A DNA stretch of 64,000 nt from the NCBI GenBank assembly GCA_027382625.1, contig JAJKFJ010021704.1, positions 1 through 64,000 of the forward strand, given 5' to 3'. This stretch comes from Tetmemena sp. SeJ-2015 (Eukaryota; Ciliophora; Spirotrichea; Sporadotrichida; Oxytrichidae). Both the position numbers and the translations under genes were made by a program. Below the pieces are notes generated by a model. It did not search any database, was not told where the DNA came from, and saw nothing but the letters and a program-made list of their open reading frames with translations. Below are positions 10,901 to 22,099 of this stretch, piece by piece; position 1 is the first letter of the stretch; every line of letters begins with the position of its first letter.

Positions 10901-12514
10901 TAGAAATTTCAAGAATGTAATAATAGCGATCTAAAGTTATTCATGAAGAAGATAAAGATGATGAAGAAGAATGCGTGAGTCATATCTCACTACTGAGAGG
11001 TGCTGTGAAGATGATTAAAGATGAAACTCATATTAATTTTTGATTCTTTTTCGAACAACCTGCAGATGAGGGGGTGAATCTGCGATTTCAACTCACACCA
11101 TTTTGCAACTCTCCATTTATTATTTTAACAAATCACCGCTTTTAATTAAAATTCCGACTATATTATTATTCATCACTCTTAAAATCTTTTAAGAAGTTGA
11201 AACCTGTTGATTGAACTGATCAAATGAAACAAAACACGATAGAGTTAAGAATGACCCAGTCACTTGCTGGCTTCCTCTTGGGCTATATATATATAGTCAA
11301 TATATTAAATGGGCTGACTACCTTAGATGCGACTTGAGAGGTGGTTGCAGTTCCATTCTGGGATTGGCTTGGTTTGAACTCTTTTGCTGTGAATACCAGT
11401 AGAATTATAATGTCAATTGTTAAATTTAAATGAATACTGCAGATGCTGATAGTGGCTGATATATCTTATAAAATTATCAATGAAAATAGTAAGCTAAGCA
11501 ACTGGGGCGTAAATTGTTTGCTGAGGAGGCACGAACTGCTAGTTGTAATTCTGGTTGGCCCACTGCTGTTGTTGTGGCTGCTGGTAGATAAAATAAAGAA
11601 GGAGTCCTTTAAACTAATTGGAGGTAGTATGGTTGCTGCTGCTGTTGGTAGCCCAAGCAAAATATGAATTATAATAGCCCTGGTTGTACTAGTTGGGATA
11701 GTTGTTATAGTTCCTCTGTTGGTAAAATAAATACCTATGCTAAATTTATAAATGGTACTGGTTTCCATCTACAATGAGGCAAGGTTAGACAAGAAACTTT
11801 AATCAGAAAATCATTCGTCATCCAATTTCTTAATTCAAATGATTAATTAGTTAGTTGATTGATCACTTACATTCAACAAAATAATTAATAGTTGGTATAA
11901 ATTTAATGTATTTGATGATTGAGGTTACTAGTAACCCTGCATTTAGTTGTTAAAGTGCTGAGCCATAAACTGCTGAGGCTGCTGGAAGTTCTGTCCTTAG
12001 TATGGGACTTAAGGCACGAAGGTCTATGGCTGGAAAGATAAAAGATCTATTTTTAATTTAGAGTAAAGGTTGAGCAAGTGGTTGAGGAGCAGGCTGGAAG
12101 GCAGGTGGTAGAGTTTAAGCGGGAAGTTGATCAACTGGCTATGATACTGCTGCTTTCTTGGATTCATAAATTCATTATAGAGAGAGCATCAATATATTTA
12201 TCTTAAAGGAAGGAATGAAAACTGAGGAACCAACCTTCAAAGAAGATTGGGCTCCTGTGTCTTATGCTCCTCCATTGATAGAAGCTGTCAAACTATTACC
12301 ATTAAATTAAGCCCTATTTTAAACTATAAGAGCAGATAAAAACTTGAAATGTTCCTTACTCAACAGGGATGGGCTGCTGAGGTTGTGCACCTTGGTAGTA
12401 GCCATTCTGAGCTGGCTGCATCTGAGGTTGGAAGGCTTAGCCTGGAACAAAAGATGGTGCTTGCTGTCCTGGCTTGAAGAACGGCTGGGACTGAACTGAA
12501 GGTTAATCTGTCAT
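7938..12514 (-). CDS. eIF4G-like translation initiation scaffold (germline copy, many IESs)
   Basis: Start ATG 12514 (MTDQPSVQSQPFF); stop TGA 7938-7940. The N-terminus is Gln/Pro/Tyr/Asn-rich and low-complexity with repeated FVP motifs. A PAM2-type motif SLNISASAFVP (matching LNxxAxxFxP) near 10640-10670 should bind the MLLE domain of poly(A)-binding protein. The MIF4G domain spans about 10029-9070 (EKLIILELGLRG, FGNIKFVGELFRRGL, ISKRVKI, MLDDRKQGWEK). An RGG/Lys-rich linker follows, then an MA3 domain at about 8620-8260 (SAFETDVSADHFQ, GEIIVYQMLNHIFD). The acidic tail ends near PFNL. Family role: bridges eIF4E/eIF4A and PABP on mRNA. Frame is kept only after removing the IESs listed below. 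Junctions near 9070-9130 and 10370-10420 need further removals that I could not place. Confidence 0.8.
8111..8173. other. IES, 59 bp, pointer CTTC
   Basis: Direct repeats CTTC at 8111-8114 and 8170-8173. Removal joins EDVFC to EVDWTSSDIG in the eIF4G-like frame and leads to a clean C-terminus. Confidence 0.7.
8631..8667. other. IES, 34 bp, pointer TGT
   Basis: TGT at 8631-8633 and 8665-8667. Removal joins the Gly-rich linker GGNQGG to QAAKYEELADD in frame, just before the MA3 domain. The pointer is only 3 bp. Confidence 0.6.
9571..9615. other. IES, 38 bp, pointer AAGTCTT
   Basis: AAGTCTT at 9571-9577 and 9609-9615. Removal gives HSTFRKTLLVECKSSF, matching the FR(K/R)xLL helix of MIF4G domains and repairing the frameshift (38 is not a multiple of 3). 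Confidence 0.85.
10557..10589. other. IES, 29 bp, pointer ATAA
   Basis: ATAA at 10557-10560 and 10586-10589. Removal joins ATPVVAAY to AQPEVSTVMSAL in frame. Confidence 0.75.
10690..11480. other. large IES region inside the eIF4G-like gene, boundaries unresolved
   Basis: Roughly 0.8 kb of non-coding AT-rich DNA lies between the FVPPQQTIYAPVA segment and the PAM2 segment. It contains one copy of the dispersed repeat at 10741-11165. I could not fix its pointers. Confidence 0.5.
10741..11165. repeat. dispersed repeat, copy 1 (about 425 bp)
   Basis: Shares with 21548-21966 an identical opening of about 34 bp (starts TAGCTGAGAATTTAATAAA), a middle block (TTCATCCTTGCAACT), and an end block (CATTTATTATTTTAA plus AATTCCGA), in the same order and spacing. 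No ORF and no obvious terminal inverted repeat. Confidence 0.65.
11583..11627. other. IES, 40 bp, pointer GGTAG
   Basis: GGTAG at 11583-11587 and 11623-11627. Removal restores a continuous Gln-rich frame, QQQPYY to QQPQQQQWANQ. Confidence 0.8.
11649..11680. other. IES, 26 bp, pointer TAGCCC
   Basis: TAGCCC at 11649-11654 and 11675-11680. Removal joins NQYNQGY to QQQQQPYY in frame. Confidence 0.8.
11720..11757. other. IES, 33 bp, pointer TGGTA
   Basis: TGGTA at 11720-11724 and 11753-11757. Removal gives QYQQRNYNNYPNQ. Confidence 0.75.
12034..12068. other. IES, 31 bp, pointer AAAG
   Basis: AAAG at 12034-12037 and 12065-12068. Removal gives PLAQPFQPQTFVPQ in frame. Confidence 0.75.
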
Positions 12515-13092
12515 TTACAAACATAAAATTATTTTAAGCTTCATTTGTGTCTTTCTCGGGTTCAAACTGTCTAAATACAAATATTTCCACAAACAAATTA
12601 TGAAGTTTATTGTCTTGGAAAATTTCTGAAAACTTGTTGTTGTTGTAGTAGTTTGGAAAGGGTGATGGCGCTGATGTCGGAATGACTCTCAGATATTAAT
12701 ATTTAATAACTAATCTTCAAAAATTCTCCCATTTAAGCTCAATCATATACACTCCACATACAAACCAAAAGTAAAAAATATAAATTATCTCAAAGAAATA
12801 ACTTTTCAAGGACTTAATAAATCACAAAACTTTTTGACTAGATTTTAAAAGGTTTGCCTTGGTTTTATTTTTTGGGTTATTTCTTCTTTGAGTTCTTTGA
12901 GTGGAGATAAATCTCACTACCGTAGATTATGTCTAATTAATTCAATAATTTTACTTTAATCTAAGAAAGGAGAATTTGTCTAAGCTGATTGGTATTTTAA
13001 CTAAATAGCGATTCAGATTTATTACACTTTAATTATTGGGTGGGTAGATAATTGAGGAGTGTAGTAATATAATAATTGCAAGTGAGAAAGAA
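12515..13092. other. intergenic between divergent genes
   Basis: Spacer between the eIF4G-like start (-) and the next plus-strand gene. A minus-strand stretch at about 12560-12690 (SAPSPFPNYYNNNKF, FEPEKDTNEAQ) has some coding character and could be a small MDS; otherwise AT-rich. Confidence 0.4.
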
Positions 13093-15981
13093 ATGAATGA
13101 AGCCAACAACTGCGTGACCCAAAAAAGTCAAAATGCCTTCTCCAGCAACCTCGGCTCTCAATTCCTCATGCCTTTCCCTTCGGACTCAGAGCAAGAGGAG
13201 GGGGACATTTTAGACGACTATAGTCTCTTAGAAATCATAGAGGACTTGAATAATAACCAAGAGGAACGCAACTATTACCAGAGTAAGTAAACCTTTTGAA
13301 GCAAGTCCTTCCTCTTAGACACACAGCCATAAAGAAAAAATACTCGCCATCTAGAAATAAAAAAGAGAGTAAATAAGAAAAGCCATTTCTATAAGCTTAT
13401 ATAAAATTTGACTACTATACTGGAATATATTACACGTCTTACTCTCAGAAAAGAGTAGCTAATGTGATGAATGGTCAAATCTCATTCTCTTTTTCTTTCT
13501 CTGTCAATAATATATCGTAGTTAAAAAACTTATCTCAATTTATAGGCAATTATATATTCATTCTTTTTTAAATTGTTTTTAATGCAAAATGATGATTTTT
13601 GAAGCGAAGAGCTAGTTTCGTCAGATGAAGAGTTAAATAACTTATAGGAGGCCAGATGGCTACGATTTCAGCAAGATTTGTAAAAGTAAGTAGCTCCCTA
13701 ACATATGGAAAAGTAGCAAAATACACTATTTCACTACAAATCTTGATCCAAATTTATGCTGTGATCTCAAATAATTGAATGCCTGATAGTAAAAAAGATA
13801 GTGGCTGCTGCTCTCTTAAGGAAATTTAATTCCTTGCTCCCCTTTACTATAAATAGATAAGAGGGGCTGCAATGTGAAATAAGTAAAGGCTAACCAATCT
13901 ATTTTTAGATGAGTGAGAAACCCATCTTTCAAAGGACAAGGGGCAGCCCAATGATTTGAATCCGTATTTTTCTAAAACTGCACAGCTAGAAAATCTGAGC
14001 TCTTTTATTCACAACATGCTCAAATTAATTTTACTTTTATCTTTTATTGTTTGCATTTCGCAGACCAAAGATAGCAATCAACTACTGTCATTAGACAAAT
14101 TTTTTATAAAGCTTTATTCAAATGGCCAAACACAAAATGGGAATAGATTCCTCCCTCTATATAGAGGAAGTGAAACAGCAAGTGATATTCTCGCAAACTG
14201 ACCAACAAAACAATGCACAAATTAATCAAATAAAATATGATAATAAGCAGACACACGGAAACAATAACATACAAATCAACATCGAGGACGAGGATCAAGA
14301 TATTTCCCTTCTCACTTTTAAGAACTATACATTCAATATATTTCTTCTTTATTCTCAACAGTACAAATCCGAATCAAAAGAAGAGCCTATTTCAGGGGAG
14401 AGTTTCACCGGACAAGATGAGCCATCATCTCCCAATTTAAGGGAAGCAACATAAGGGAAGCTTACATGAGCACTTTGGTAATAATCCCTAAAGACCCTGT
14501 AAAAGCAAGGTACCACAGATCTGGGCGCCATCTCTACCAATGATTAAACTGGGATAACTTCCCACCAATCGAACACAGTCGGCTTAAATCCAAACACCAG
14601 AAGATGTAAGCAATTCTTTTAGAGTTATAATATTTCTTGCATAGAGTAGCTAAGCTCCTTTACATTAGAATCAGTAAAATTCTTCTCGACAAGAGGAAAT
14701 CATAATAGATGAGCGAGAGTTTTCAGCCACTATTATATTTATGATTGAATTATTAGCTAATGAGGAGGACACTCCAAGAGATGAGAACATTCTCGAGCCT
14801 TGCATATAAGGTGGAGGAGTTATCTTGCCCACAAATGTCAAATAAGATGCTCTAATCTTTTCTAAAAGCATCAGCAGGCAAAACAAAATCATAGAAAACT
14901 AGGCTTTCTTAGTTACTTGCCATCATAGAAAGTACATAGGTTAAAATAACCAGATGCCTACTATCTATAAGTTTCATTTCTACATTTTAAATTGTTTACT
15001 GTGGTAATGGAAACTGATAGTGAAGACGTTGCAACTTTTAAAGACAAGAGACTCAGAGCCTCAGGAAAACTAAAGCTGCTCTCGTCTAATAGCGGCATAA
15101 ACATGCTTGGTGAGGATTCTGTGCTCAATATGTCAATCAACTATTCTAAAAAGGGCACCAATCAATTGAGTAACTAATATATTGATTTTTATAAGTAACC
15201 TAAGAAACTCTCAAAACGGGTCCAGTGAATCAGGAGCAGGAGAGAGAAACGCAGAGTAAGTTGATTCTTAAGAAAACAACTAACCAAGATAGAACGAATC
15301 CAATGGCCTGGTGTCCTCTTCCTCTCAAACTGGTGAGCATTTGAGACAATCAAACAGAGCTAATACCTTCGGCCCCATCTAAGGCGGAATAAGTCCAGTT
15401 GGAGCAAACGATGAAGCCTTCATAGATTATTTTTTCGTGCAGAAGAGTAGGAAAGAAGAGAGCTATAACATCGCGATGGACCAACTGGAGGGTTTACTTG
15501 AAGTTGATGAAGATGAAGAAGAGAAAAGAAGCTACTCAGTTCTTATCAAGAATAACCGCGAAAAGAACTTCTATTCTTATAAAGAAAAGATTTTAAAATA
15601 TTGAACGACAATGGAATAATGATAGAACTGGCCTCTTAAAGAAGTAGCACGAGCAATAGAAGACGATTTCTTGATCAACAAGAAGAGGAAAAGATTGAAG
15701 GCAATTTGAGCTCTAGGAAGAGGGATGAGAGATTCGACACCATCTTTAGTAAGAGTGAATAGATGTCAAACTTCGGCGGGGTAGAGTTTTCAAGTAATGA
15801 CTTTAAGAATGGGGAGGATGATGCAATGGAGGATTTCTCTGCTTATTCAATTACCTCCAAGAAGAAGAAAGATAAAAACACACTGGGAGTGGATGCCAAT
15901 CAAGATTCATTTGAAGATGATAGTGATGAAGATGGTAGCCCTTTGACTCTCAAGAAGAGAATTTTTTAATTTTAGTTGTGA
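13093..15981 (+). CDS. large hydrophilic protein, unknown, multi-MDS
   Basis: Start ATG 13093 (MNEANNCVTQKS); last frame ends at TGA 15979. Successive readable segments lie in changing frames: acidic DSEQEEGDILDDY; a basic stretch KKKYSPSRNKKES near 13330; GNNNIQINIEDEDQD near 14270; ETDSEDVATFKDKR near 15010; SSESGAGERNAEQ to DEDEEEKRSYSV at about 15210-15560; and FGGVEFSSNDFKNG to DSDEDGSPLTLKKR at the end. GTAAG at 13284 looks like a splice donor. Frame changes imply several IESs or introns not placed here. Ser/Asn/Asp/Glu-rich, no domain recognised, so probably a regulatory or structural protein. Confidence 0.6.
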
Positions 15982-16248
15982 ATTAAATGTAAATTGGAAA
16001 TGAATTGAGTGCTTTAATGCTTGGCAGGTATTTAATTTGAAGTTTGCTCAACTAATTTAATTATTATCTGAGTGAGATTATCACAGAAAGAACAGTTAAA
16101 GCGTTATAGATTTGCCTCTATGATAAATCTTTTAAACTAAACTAATAAATTATATCACCGTTCTTTATTAAAAATTAAATCTGAGTAAAATTAACAATCC
16201 CCTTTATTTAATTTTGAGGTGTAATTTCCTTAATTAAAGAGATAAACA

Positions 16249-17296
16249 ATGCTAGCTAAGAAGACTATCACTTTCATTTGGGGAATGCCGGGTTAAAAGC
16301 CTGAAAATAATGCTCCTCTTCTGAAGAGATCCGCAACCTAGCGACAAGAGCAAATTAAGTCTGAAGAGGATATCAAAGAGATTCAGTTAGCTATATCTTC
16401 ACTCAAAGAGAAGAAGATAGAGGTCACATACTTTGGCTACTCATTCTTCAGGAAGTCTAGAGCCAAAATTAAGCTGAACAAGAAGGAAAATAAACTTCTA
16501 ATCAAGGCTGTTATGAGTGAGCACTCTAAAAGGATGGCCATTCAAAAGAAGGAGACTGACATGAATATCAAGCTAAAACATGTGATTGGTCTGCTTATTG
16601 GACTAAATTTTAAAGCTTAAATATATTGACCATAGTCTATCACTTTTCAAATTCTCATCAAGAAGAAACGTTTGGAAGACTTATCTCTTCATTATTGGAG
16701 TTATCTTTCAATAGTGACTGAAGAGAGAACTTTATATTATAATTCTAGTTAATTAAAACTTATGATTTGCAGTTTGACTCAAAGCCAGAGTTTATTAGCT
16801 TCTACATAGCCATGAATTAATGCATATCTAAAGTACGTAAGGACTTTCCGAAGATAGTTAATCGAAAGTTCTTAAGCGTGCATCTCTTTAGAATGAAACT
16901 CGAACACGTTGCCGAGCTATAAGGTTTATCATTTTAAAACCTGAGTGCAGATTTGTTATTTTTATCGATGATTCAACTTTTCAAGAAGTCACTTTACCTG
17001 AGAGCGCAAGCTTTACCGGAGGTGACTGTGAATGATAGGAAGTATAAGTTCCAAGTTATCCTAATAAAGTGGTTATAATCTTCTGATAATTTTTAATCTC
17101 GAAGCTGAATGGAATTATTCAATACACCCCAGTTGTTAATTACATAGAGCTGAACGACTTGTATGACCTATCCTAGAGACTGATTAGAGACGCACTTGCA
17201 GCAGAATATGAAGCTCAAGCGACAAATTAGAATAACTCTTATAGAGGTTTGAACTTGATTTATTAAATTATTAGCATTAATGTAAGAGCTATATGA
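16249..17296 (+). CDS. unknown basic, helical protein (multi-MDS)
   Basis: ATG 16249 opens MLAKKTITFIWGMPG, a helical basic segment to VIGLLIGLNF (about 16610). After a frame change YHFSNSHQEETFGRL follows (about 16640). A long segment QFDSKPEFISFYIAMN to YLRAQALPEVTVND then runs at 16776-17075, and LNGIIQYTPVVNYIELNDLYD follows at about 17105. At least three inserts must be removed. No family recognised. Confidence 0.55.
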
Positions 17297-17632
17297 TGAG
17301 AAACGATTCAAACTTCACAAATGAGTGTGCAAATGTAATCAACACAATAACTCATGGCCCGTCTTCCTTCAAACCTCAAACCAATAACTACTCATTTAGT
17401 CTATATCTATATTGACATATTTATGTACACTCAACAATTAACTCCGATGCCCAACTCATGGCTTCCCTTAATTTGGGACATTTAGGCCATCTAAATATGA
17501 ACAGAGCTGACTAAGAGGAACTTTGGAAAGTGGGGAGAATCAAAGCTATCCTCGCCACTTCTATCCGCTCTATTCAAAGGACTAACGAAGCCAAAGCTAA
17601 TGAAAGGAAGAAAATTAAATAAATTTATTACA
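17293..17632 (+). CDS. unknown fragment, possibly continuation of the preceding gene
   Basis: MMRNDSNFTNECANV starts at 17293, overlapping the preceding TGA (ATGA). A break at 17414 is followed in another frame by HSTINSDAQLMASLN and SIRSIQRTNEAKANERKKIK to about 17620. Coding character is good, but whether it is a separate gene is unclear. Confidence 0.45.
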
Positions 17633-17747
17633 AATAAAACTCTTTATTGGTGATAAAATTTTGGCAAGCTCTAAAATATAGCGTTAGTATAAGTAGTAGT
17701 TCTAGAGAACTATAGGTCCAGGGAATTCCATATCGAATAAAAGCTTT

Positions 17748-18989
17748 ATGCAGTCTCAATTCTCTAGAAATAATGATGGAAGCCAAACCTAGAAGAACAT
17801 GAATGCAAGCATCTATACAGCAGGAGGTTAGAAGAAGAAATTCAATCTATTTATATGGTTAGACCAGGAAGAGCATATTTTACGAACAAAGTGGTTATCA
17901 GAGTGAGACTAGCGTTAAATTTAGTCCTGGCAAGAGGAACAAAATTATTTTTTTAAAAAAACATACTTTAAAAATTTAATAAAATACTTGACCAACTGCC
18001 AGAGTTTCAAGTCGATAGCAACATGAATAACTCCTAAGAAAGCTTTTTTTAAAAGAAAGGTTTTAGTTATTATGAGCAATCCAGTGTTCATGAATGGTCT
18101 CGGCAAGACAAAGCGCACTTCTCAGAACTCTTTACAGTCTTTTGAAGGCTTCGGTGGTGGATTCAAGAATAATCTAAGGTTTCAAAGGGACACCTCACTC
18201 TTTGCAGGCGAAAGAGAAGCCTCTGCTTTCTATGAGTCTGGTTCTGGAAGGCCAAGCAACTACCAAGAAGATTTAGCTCAATTTTAGGATCAAAATGTTT
18301 AAAATCTTATGATAAAGTAATATCTCTTCAATTATGATGATGTTGTAGAGTAACTAGAGTAGCAGGTAGAGGAAAAGCCCCATAAAAAGAGAAGAACCTT
18401 GCTGGGCTTTTTCAGGTCGATTAAGCGTCATCAGTACATCTAGAATAAGAAATTCCAAATCGACCTCATGCGCAACGAGCTCACCAAGGTCTTCAACTTG
18501 CAAAAGAAGTTTTACATTAGCAAGCAGTATGGCTTTACGAAATAGATCAAACTAAAAATGGAGTAACAGCTTGATAAGCACCTTAGAAAGAAACTCAAAC
18601 TTCTAGCCACTATGAATGACTTCAAATTTTGATAAATTTAAAGATCAAAGTCTGGTTTATTTAGAAAATCGAAGTAGGAGTATCTAGCAGACTTGATTGA
18701 CTTTTATATGCGTCACTGTGATCAGGAATCAGAGCACATGCACATCATAACAGACAGAGTTATCAAGAGATACGCGAATGAGATATCTTATTTTTTCACT
18801 TTTATACCAGAGCAAGTCATCGCTGATAGAGAGACAAGAAGACTAGCACTGGCTTAAACAAGAATGAAGCTAGAGTAAGTGAAGTATCAAATCATGAAGC
18901 AGCAATAAGAAGCTGTGCAAGCCGCATAGGTAGATAGCAACACCGGTCTAATTTCAGATCTTAATCAAACCTAGAGTAACTTCATTTGA
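17748..18989 (+). CDS. unknown Gln-rich helical protein with about 200-bp insert
   Basis: ATG 17748 (MQSQFSRNNDGSQ). About 200 bp of AT-rich insert (about 17850-18065) separates it from MSNPVFMNGLGKTKRTSQN, and both parts are in the same phase. The region continues with KKRRTLLGFFRSIKRHQY and YLADLIDFYMRHCDQESEHM and ends at TGA 18987. One TGA interrupts at about 18631 next to AAATTT repeats, which suggests a tiny IES. Rich in Gln and charged helix; no domain recognised. Confidence 0.55.
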
Positions 18990-19005
18990 ATTGTCATATT
19001 TTTGT

Positions 19006-19299
19006 ATGAAATTCAGTTCGGCTCCTCCTGGATAGTAGAAGTCTGGAAATGTTAATTGGATGAATTAACAACAACGATCTACCATAATTTTGAACAACTC
19101 TTACACTGGCCCACAGTTTTAATATGATTATGATATCACAAATGGTTTTGCATATAATGAATATGGGCAAGGAAGTAGCAGTGGGCCAGCAACTCCCCAT
19201 AGTAAGAGCTTTACAGGCGTCGGGGGTTAAAAGAGGCTCAACTTTATGCAGGTCATTCAAATGCAGAGGCAACAGACAAAGAAAATGGATATGTTCTGA
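19006..19299 (+). CDS. small Gln/Asn/Gly-rich protein or first MDS, unknown
   Basis: Open 97-codon frame from ATG 19006 (MKFSSAPPGQQKSG) to TGA 19297 (QQTKKMDMF). Composition is clearly biased for coding, with Gln from TAA/TAG. It may be an N-terminal exon of a larger gene, but nothing obvious follows. Confidence 0.45.
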
Positions 19300-19604
19300 C
19301 GATCGAATTCAGTTTTAGTAACGATAATGCGCCTTAATAGGCATTAACTTACTACTACTTAGGGCAAAACATCTTACTATTCCTAATATAATTTCCCTTA
19401 AAAAATAAAATATACTATATATTGAAAGAAGCAATAATTAAAGATTTATAAATTAGAGAATTATTAGAAGAAGGGAAAAGATAAGCAAGGTCAAATCGAG
19501 TTAACAACAACATCAGTACAACTATTAACTTTTAACTTCAGCACGAGGATCATCTCATTCGAAGGATTCCAGTCGTTTTAAATTATAAGGCAAGTAGGTT
19601 CATA

Positions 19605-21537
19605 TCAAAGTGACTTGCTTTGAAAAGTTTAAAATTTGACTTTATAAAATAAAGACTAGTTATGCGGCCTTAAGGCAGCGTTAAAATTGTCAAGTATTTA
19701 AGAGCAAGTGAAACCATATTGGTAGAATAATATCCATGAAAATATAATTTAATAGTTGTGAAACTTTATTTCAATTATAATTCTACTTACATCACCTTAT
19801 CTTGGCAGGCGTTAAAATGGAGTGTTAGACTTAAGGGAATTAGATTTTCTAGGATTTAAATCATTCTGCTGCTTTTAGAATGTAAACTTTTTCTAACTTT
19901 TCTAATTGAAATAAATTCTTATTCAATAATTTACCTTACGGGAACCATGAAGCAAGAAGTATAGAGTACTATCACTAGGAATATTACCATGATGCTTTGT
20001 CTGCCAGTGCGATTAACTATTTTCATCAGGAAAGTTTATTAAAAATAAGTAATATATCTATTTACAAAGTCAATCCGATGTAGCTCCCGATTACTCCACC
20101 CAATCAACAAATTTATATATACCTTATTTTCAATCCAAAGACCATACAGAATTGCCAGTTCATAAGGCCCATGTAGGAGTATTGAAAACTTACAGCAACA
20201 GTAGAAATCAATGCTAAATACTAATTTGTAGACGCGACAATTAAAGGGAGCATACCAAGTTACAAAAACAAAGGCCCCAAGATGATACCACCCGCAATTC
20301 CCACTATGCCTCCTAATATTCCTGAAATGTGACAAAGCAAACAAATCTTAAAGATTGCATTATAATCCTCGAATGAAATGTCTCCTTTATCGAATTTATA
20401 ACCCATCTCAGTCTGTAATCAAATAATTTATCAACTTTTTAATTGTCTTGAGTTGATGAACTTCCTTAAAATGAAGGGCTCCTTTGTAAGTCGCAACAAT
20501 AGCATAAATGAAAAAAATACCTAAAGATATTAATCCATATATTTAGTAGGTCTTCTCTTTAGTCACATAGTCCTTGTAATTTAAATTATAAGCTTTTTAA
20601 ATTATAATTGAGAAGTGAGGATGTAGCTATCAGGAAGAATAAAGTGATTGAGAACATTATGCATCTTGAAAGTGTGAAGTGTTAGCTTTCCTTTTACAAT
20701 ATTTTCTAGTAAGCTTTTTGCTTTTCTGGAGAAGCTTGGATTAATTTGTTTTAGTGCTGTTCAGAATGAATTTTTTTAAAAATTACTTTAAAAATCTGAC
20801 ACGTTATTTAAAAGGGGCTTAGAAAGCGTAGTGGGATTGGTATACGCAAGATGATCTTTTGATTACTCTGCATTAGCTTCTACAATACTTTGTTGTTACT
20901 ACTTTTTCTTCAGATTTTCTTATTTGATCATAGTGAATGCTTTTTGGAGTGTTTTGGTTCCTGAATAAAAGAGAACCACTGCAAAAGTTATGGAGAGCTG
21001 TAGTTCAGTCATTAAAGATCCAATCTGTACTCCAAACAGCGTGCCTAAATAGAGGATAGGCATGGTCAACTCAATAAATTAATATAGGATTATTTTTTTA
21101 TCAATGATTTCGTAGTCCATACACAATCTGTTAGGATTATTGGGGTGTTTTTAGTAGTAGTTGATTATAAATCTGCTGAGAGCGCTTATCAATCCGATGA
21201 AATTTCCAATGGGGATACTTTCTATGTAAGATATTCCAAAGAATATGACGATAAATGGCGTTAGATTACCTCCTCCACCTAATCCTCCTGCATTGCACAG
21301 TACTATAATCAGGAAGATGAAAATCATGCCACTTATGTTCAGAGCCGATTTATTATATACGAAGATCATTTTTAATTTTGATAGAGGTTAAGGGAAATCC
21401 GTCAGCACAGGGTTTTCATAAGAAAACTCTTAATTTGAAACATTCTGATAGAGTGAGAGTGTTAAATTAGGTAATATTGGACTTTAGTCATCATTCACAA
21501 ATAGCAATGGATGTTATTCAACCATTTTTTTATACAT
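19605..21537 (-). CDS. TauE/SafE-family multi-pass membrane protein, copy 1
   Basis: Start ATG 21537 (MYKKMVEQHPLLF). After removing five IESs the frame encodes a long N-terminal lumenal/cytosolic stretch and a first TM block. Two Gly-rich signatures typical of the family are present: NAGGLGGGGNLTPF and GIVGIAGGIILGPLFLQ. A charged loop (LKKKQQQQSIVEANAEQ) lies between them. The C-terminal TMs include FGLGGVIGSYIGLTL and SIMVIFLVIVLYTS. Family knowledge: TauE/SafE proteins are anion exporters/permeases for sulfite or sulfonates; the substrate here is unknown. The C-terminus is uncertain: repeats GCGTTAAAAT at 19678 and 19809 would remove 131 bp and give TGA at 19605. Paralogs lie at 36.9, 42.1 and 45.1 kb. 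Confidence 0.8.
19678..19818. other. candidate IES, 131 bp, pointer GCGTTAAAAT
   Basis: 10-bp direct repeats at 19678-19687 and 19809-19818 near the C-terminus of TauE copy 1. Removal leads to a stop 80 bp later, but there is no conserved protein to verify it. Confidence 0.4.
20017..20063. other. IES, 41 bp, pointer CTATTT
   Basis: CTATTT at 20017-20022 and 20058-20063. Removal joins YIGLTLQ to IVNRTGRQSIMVIF in frame. Confidence 0.85.
20101..20135. other. IES, 30 bp, pointer CAATC
   Basis: CAATC at 20101-20105 and 20131-20135. Removal joins WQFCMVFGL to GGVIGSYIG. Confidence 0.85.
20411..20448. other. IES, 34 bp, pointer GTCT
   Basis: GTCT at 20411-20414 and 20445-20448. Removal joins KEVHQLKT to EMGYKFDKGDIS, removing a TGA. 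Confidence 0.85.
20580..20606. other. very short IES, 16 bp, pointer TTTAAATTATA
   Basis: 11-bp direct repeats at 20580-20590 and 20596-20606 separated by 5 bp. Removing 16 bp joins SSLLNYNL to NYKDYVTKEK in frame. Confidence 0.8.
20725..20798. other. IES, 70 bp, pointer TCTG
   Basis: TCTG at 20725-20728 and 20795-20798. Removal joins PLLNNVS to EKQKAYQKILQ and eliminates an in-frame TGA. Confidence 0.8.
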
Positions 21538-21547
21538 ATTTTCTTTA

Positions 21548-21966
21548 TAGCTGAGAATTTAATAAAAAAGAGAATTAAATTAATAATAAATATTCTAATA
21601 TCTAAATCTGCGGCAGTCGAAGTGTGATATTTTGGGCTGAAATTATTATCATTCAATTAAGCATGAAATTCTAAGCAACTTTCATCCTTGCAACTTCTTT
21701 GTAGGAGGTGTGTGTAGAGAGTTAACTCGGTCATAAGTTTTTGAACTTGGTTAATTTCTTGGTTCGGAGACAAAGTCATCAAGATCTCTTTGCAGAGAGC
21801 TCCTATCGTAATGGAAGCAGAACAAACTCCTATTAAAATTAAATGAGCTATCGAACAAGCCCCATATTGAGCTACCTACCTCATAATTTAACGGCCAACA
21901 TTTTACAACTCTTCATTTATTATTTTAATTTAATTCCGATTTTCATTTAAATTTTAGCTATATTTA
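21548..21966. repeat. dispersed repeat, copy 2 (about 420 bp)
   Basis: Same blocks and order as 10741-11165, here 10 bp upstream of the TauE copy 1 start. Non-coding. Confidence 0.65.
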
Positions 21967-22099
21967 AATCACAAAAGCTTACCAAAGCAAATAAGTTGCT
22001 AAATTTGCTTTAATTCTTCGCAAATCATAGTCCCCAATTTTCAACAATAGAAATAAAATTAGAAAATTAATTCTGCAGTATATTTAGCTCTTTATTAAA

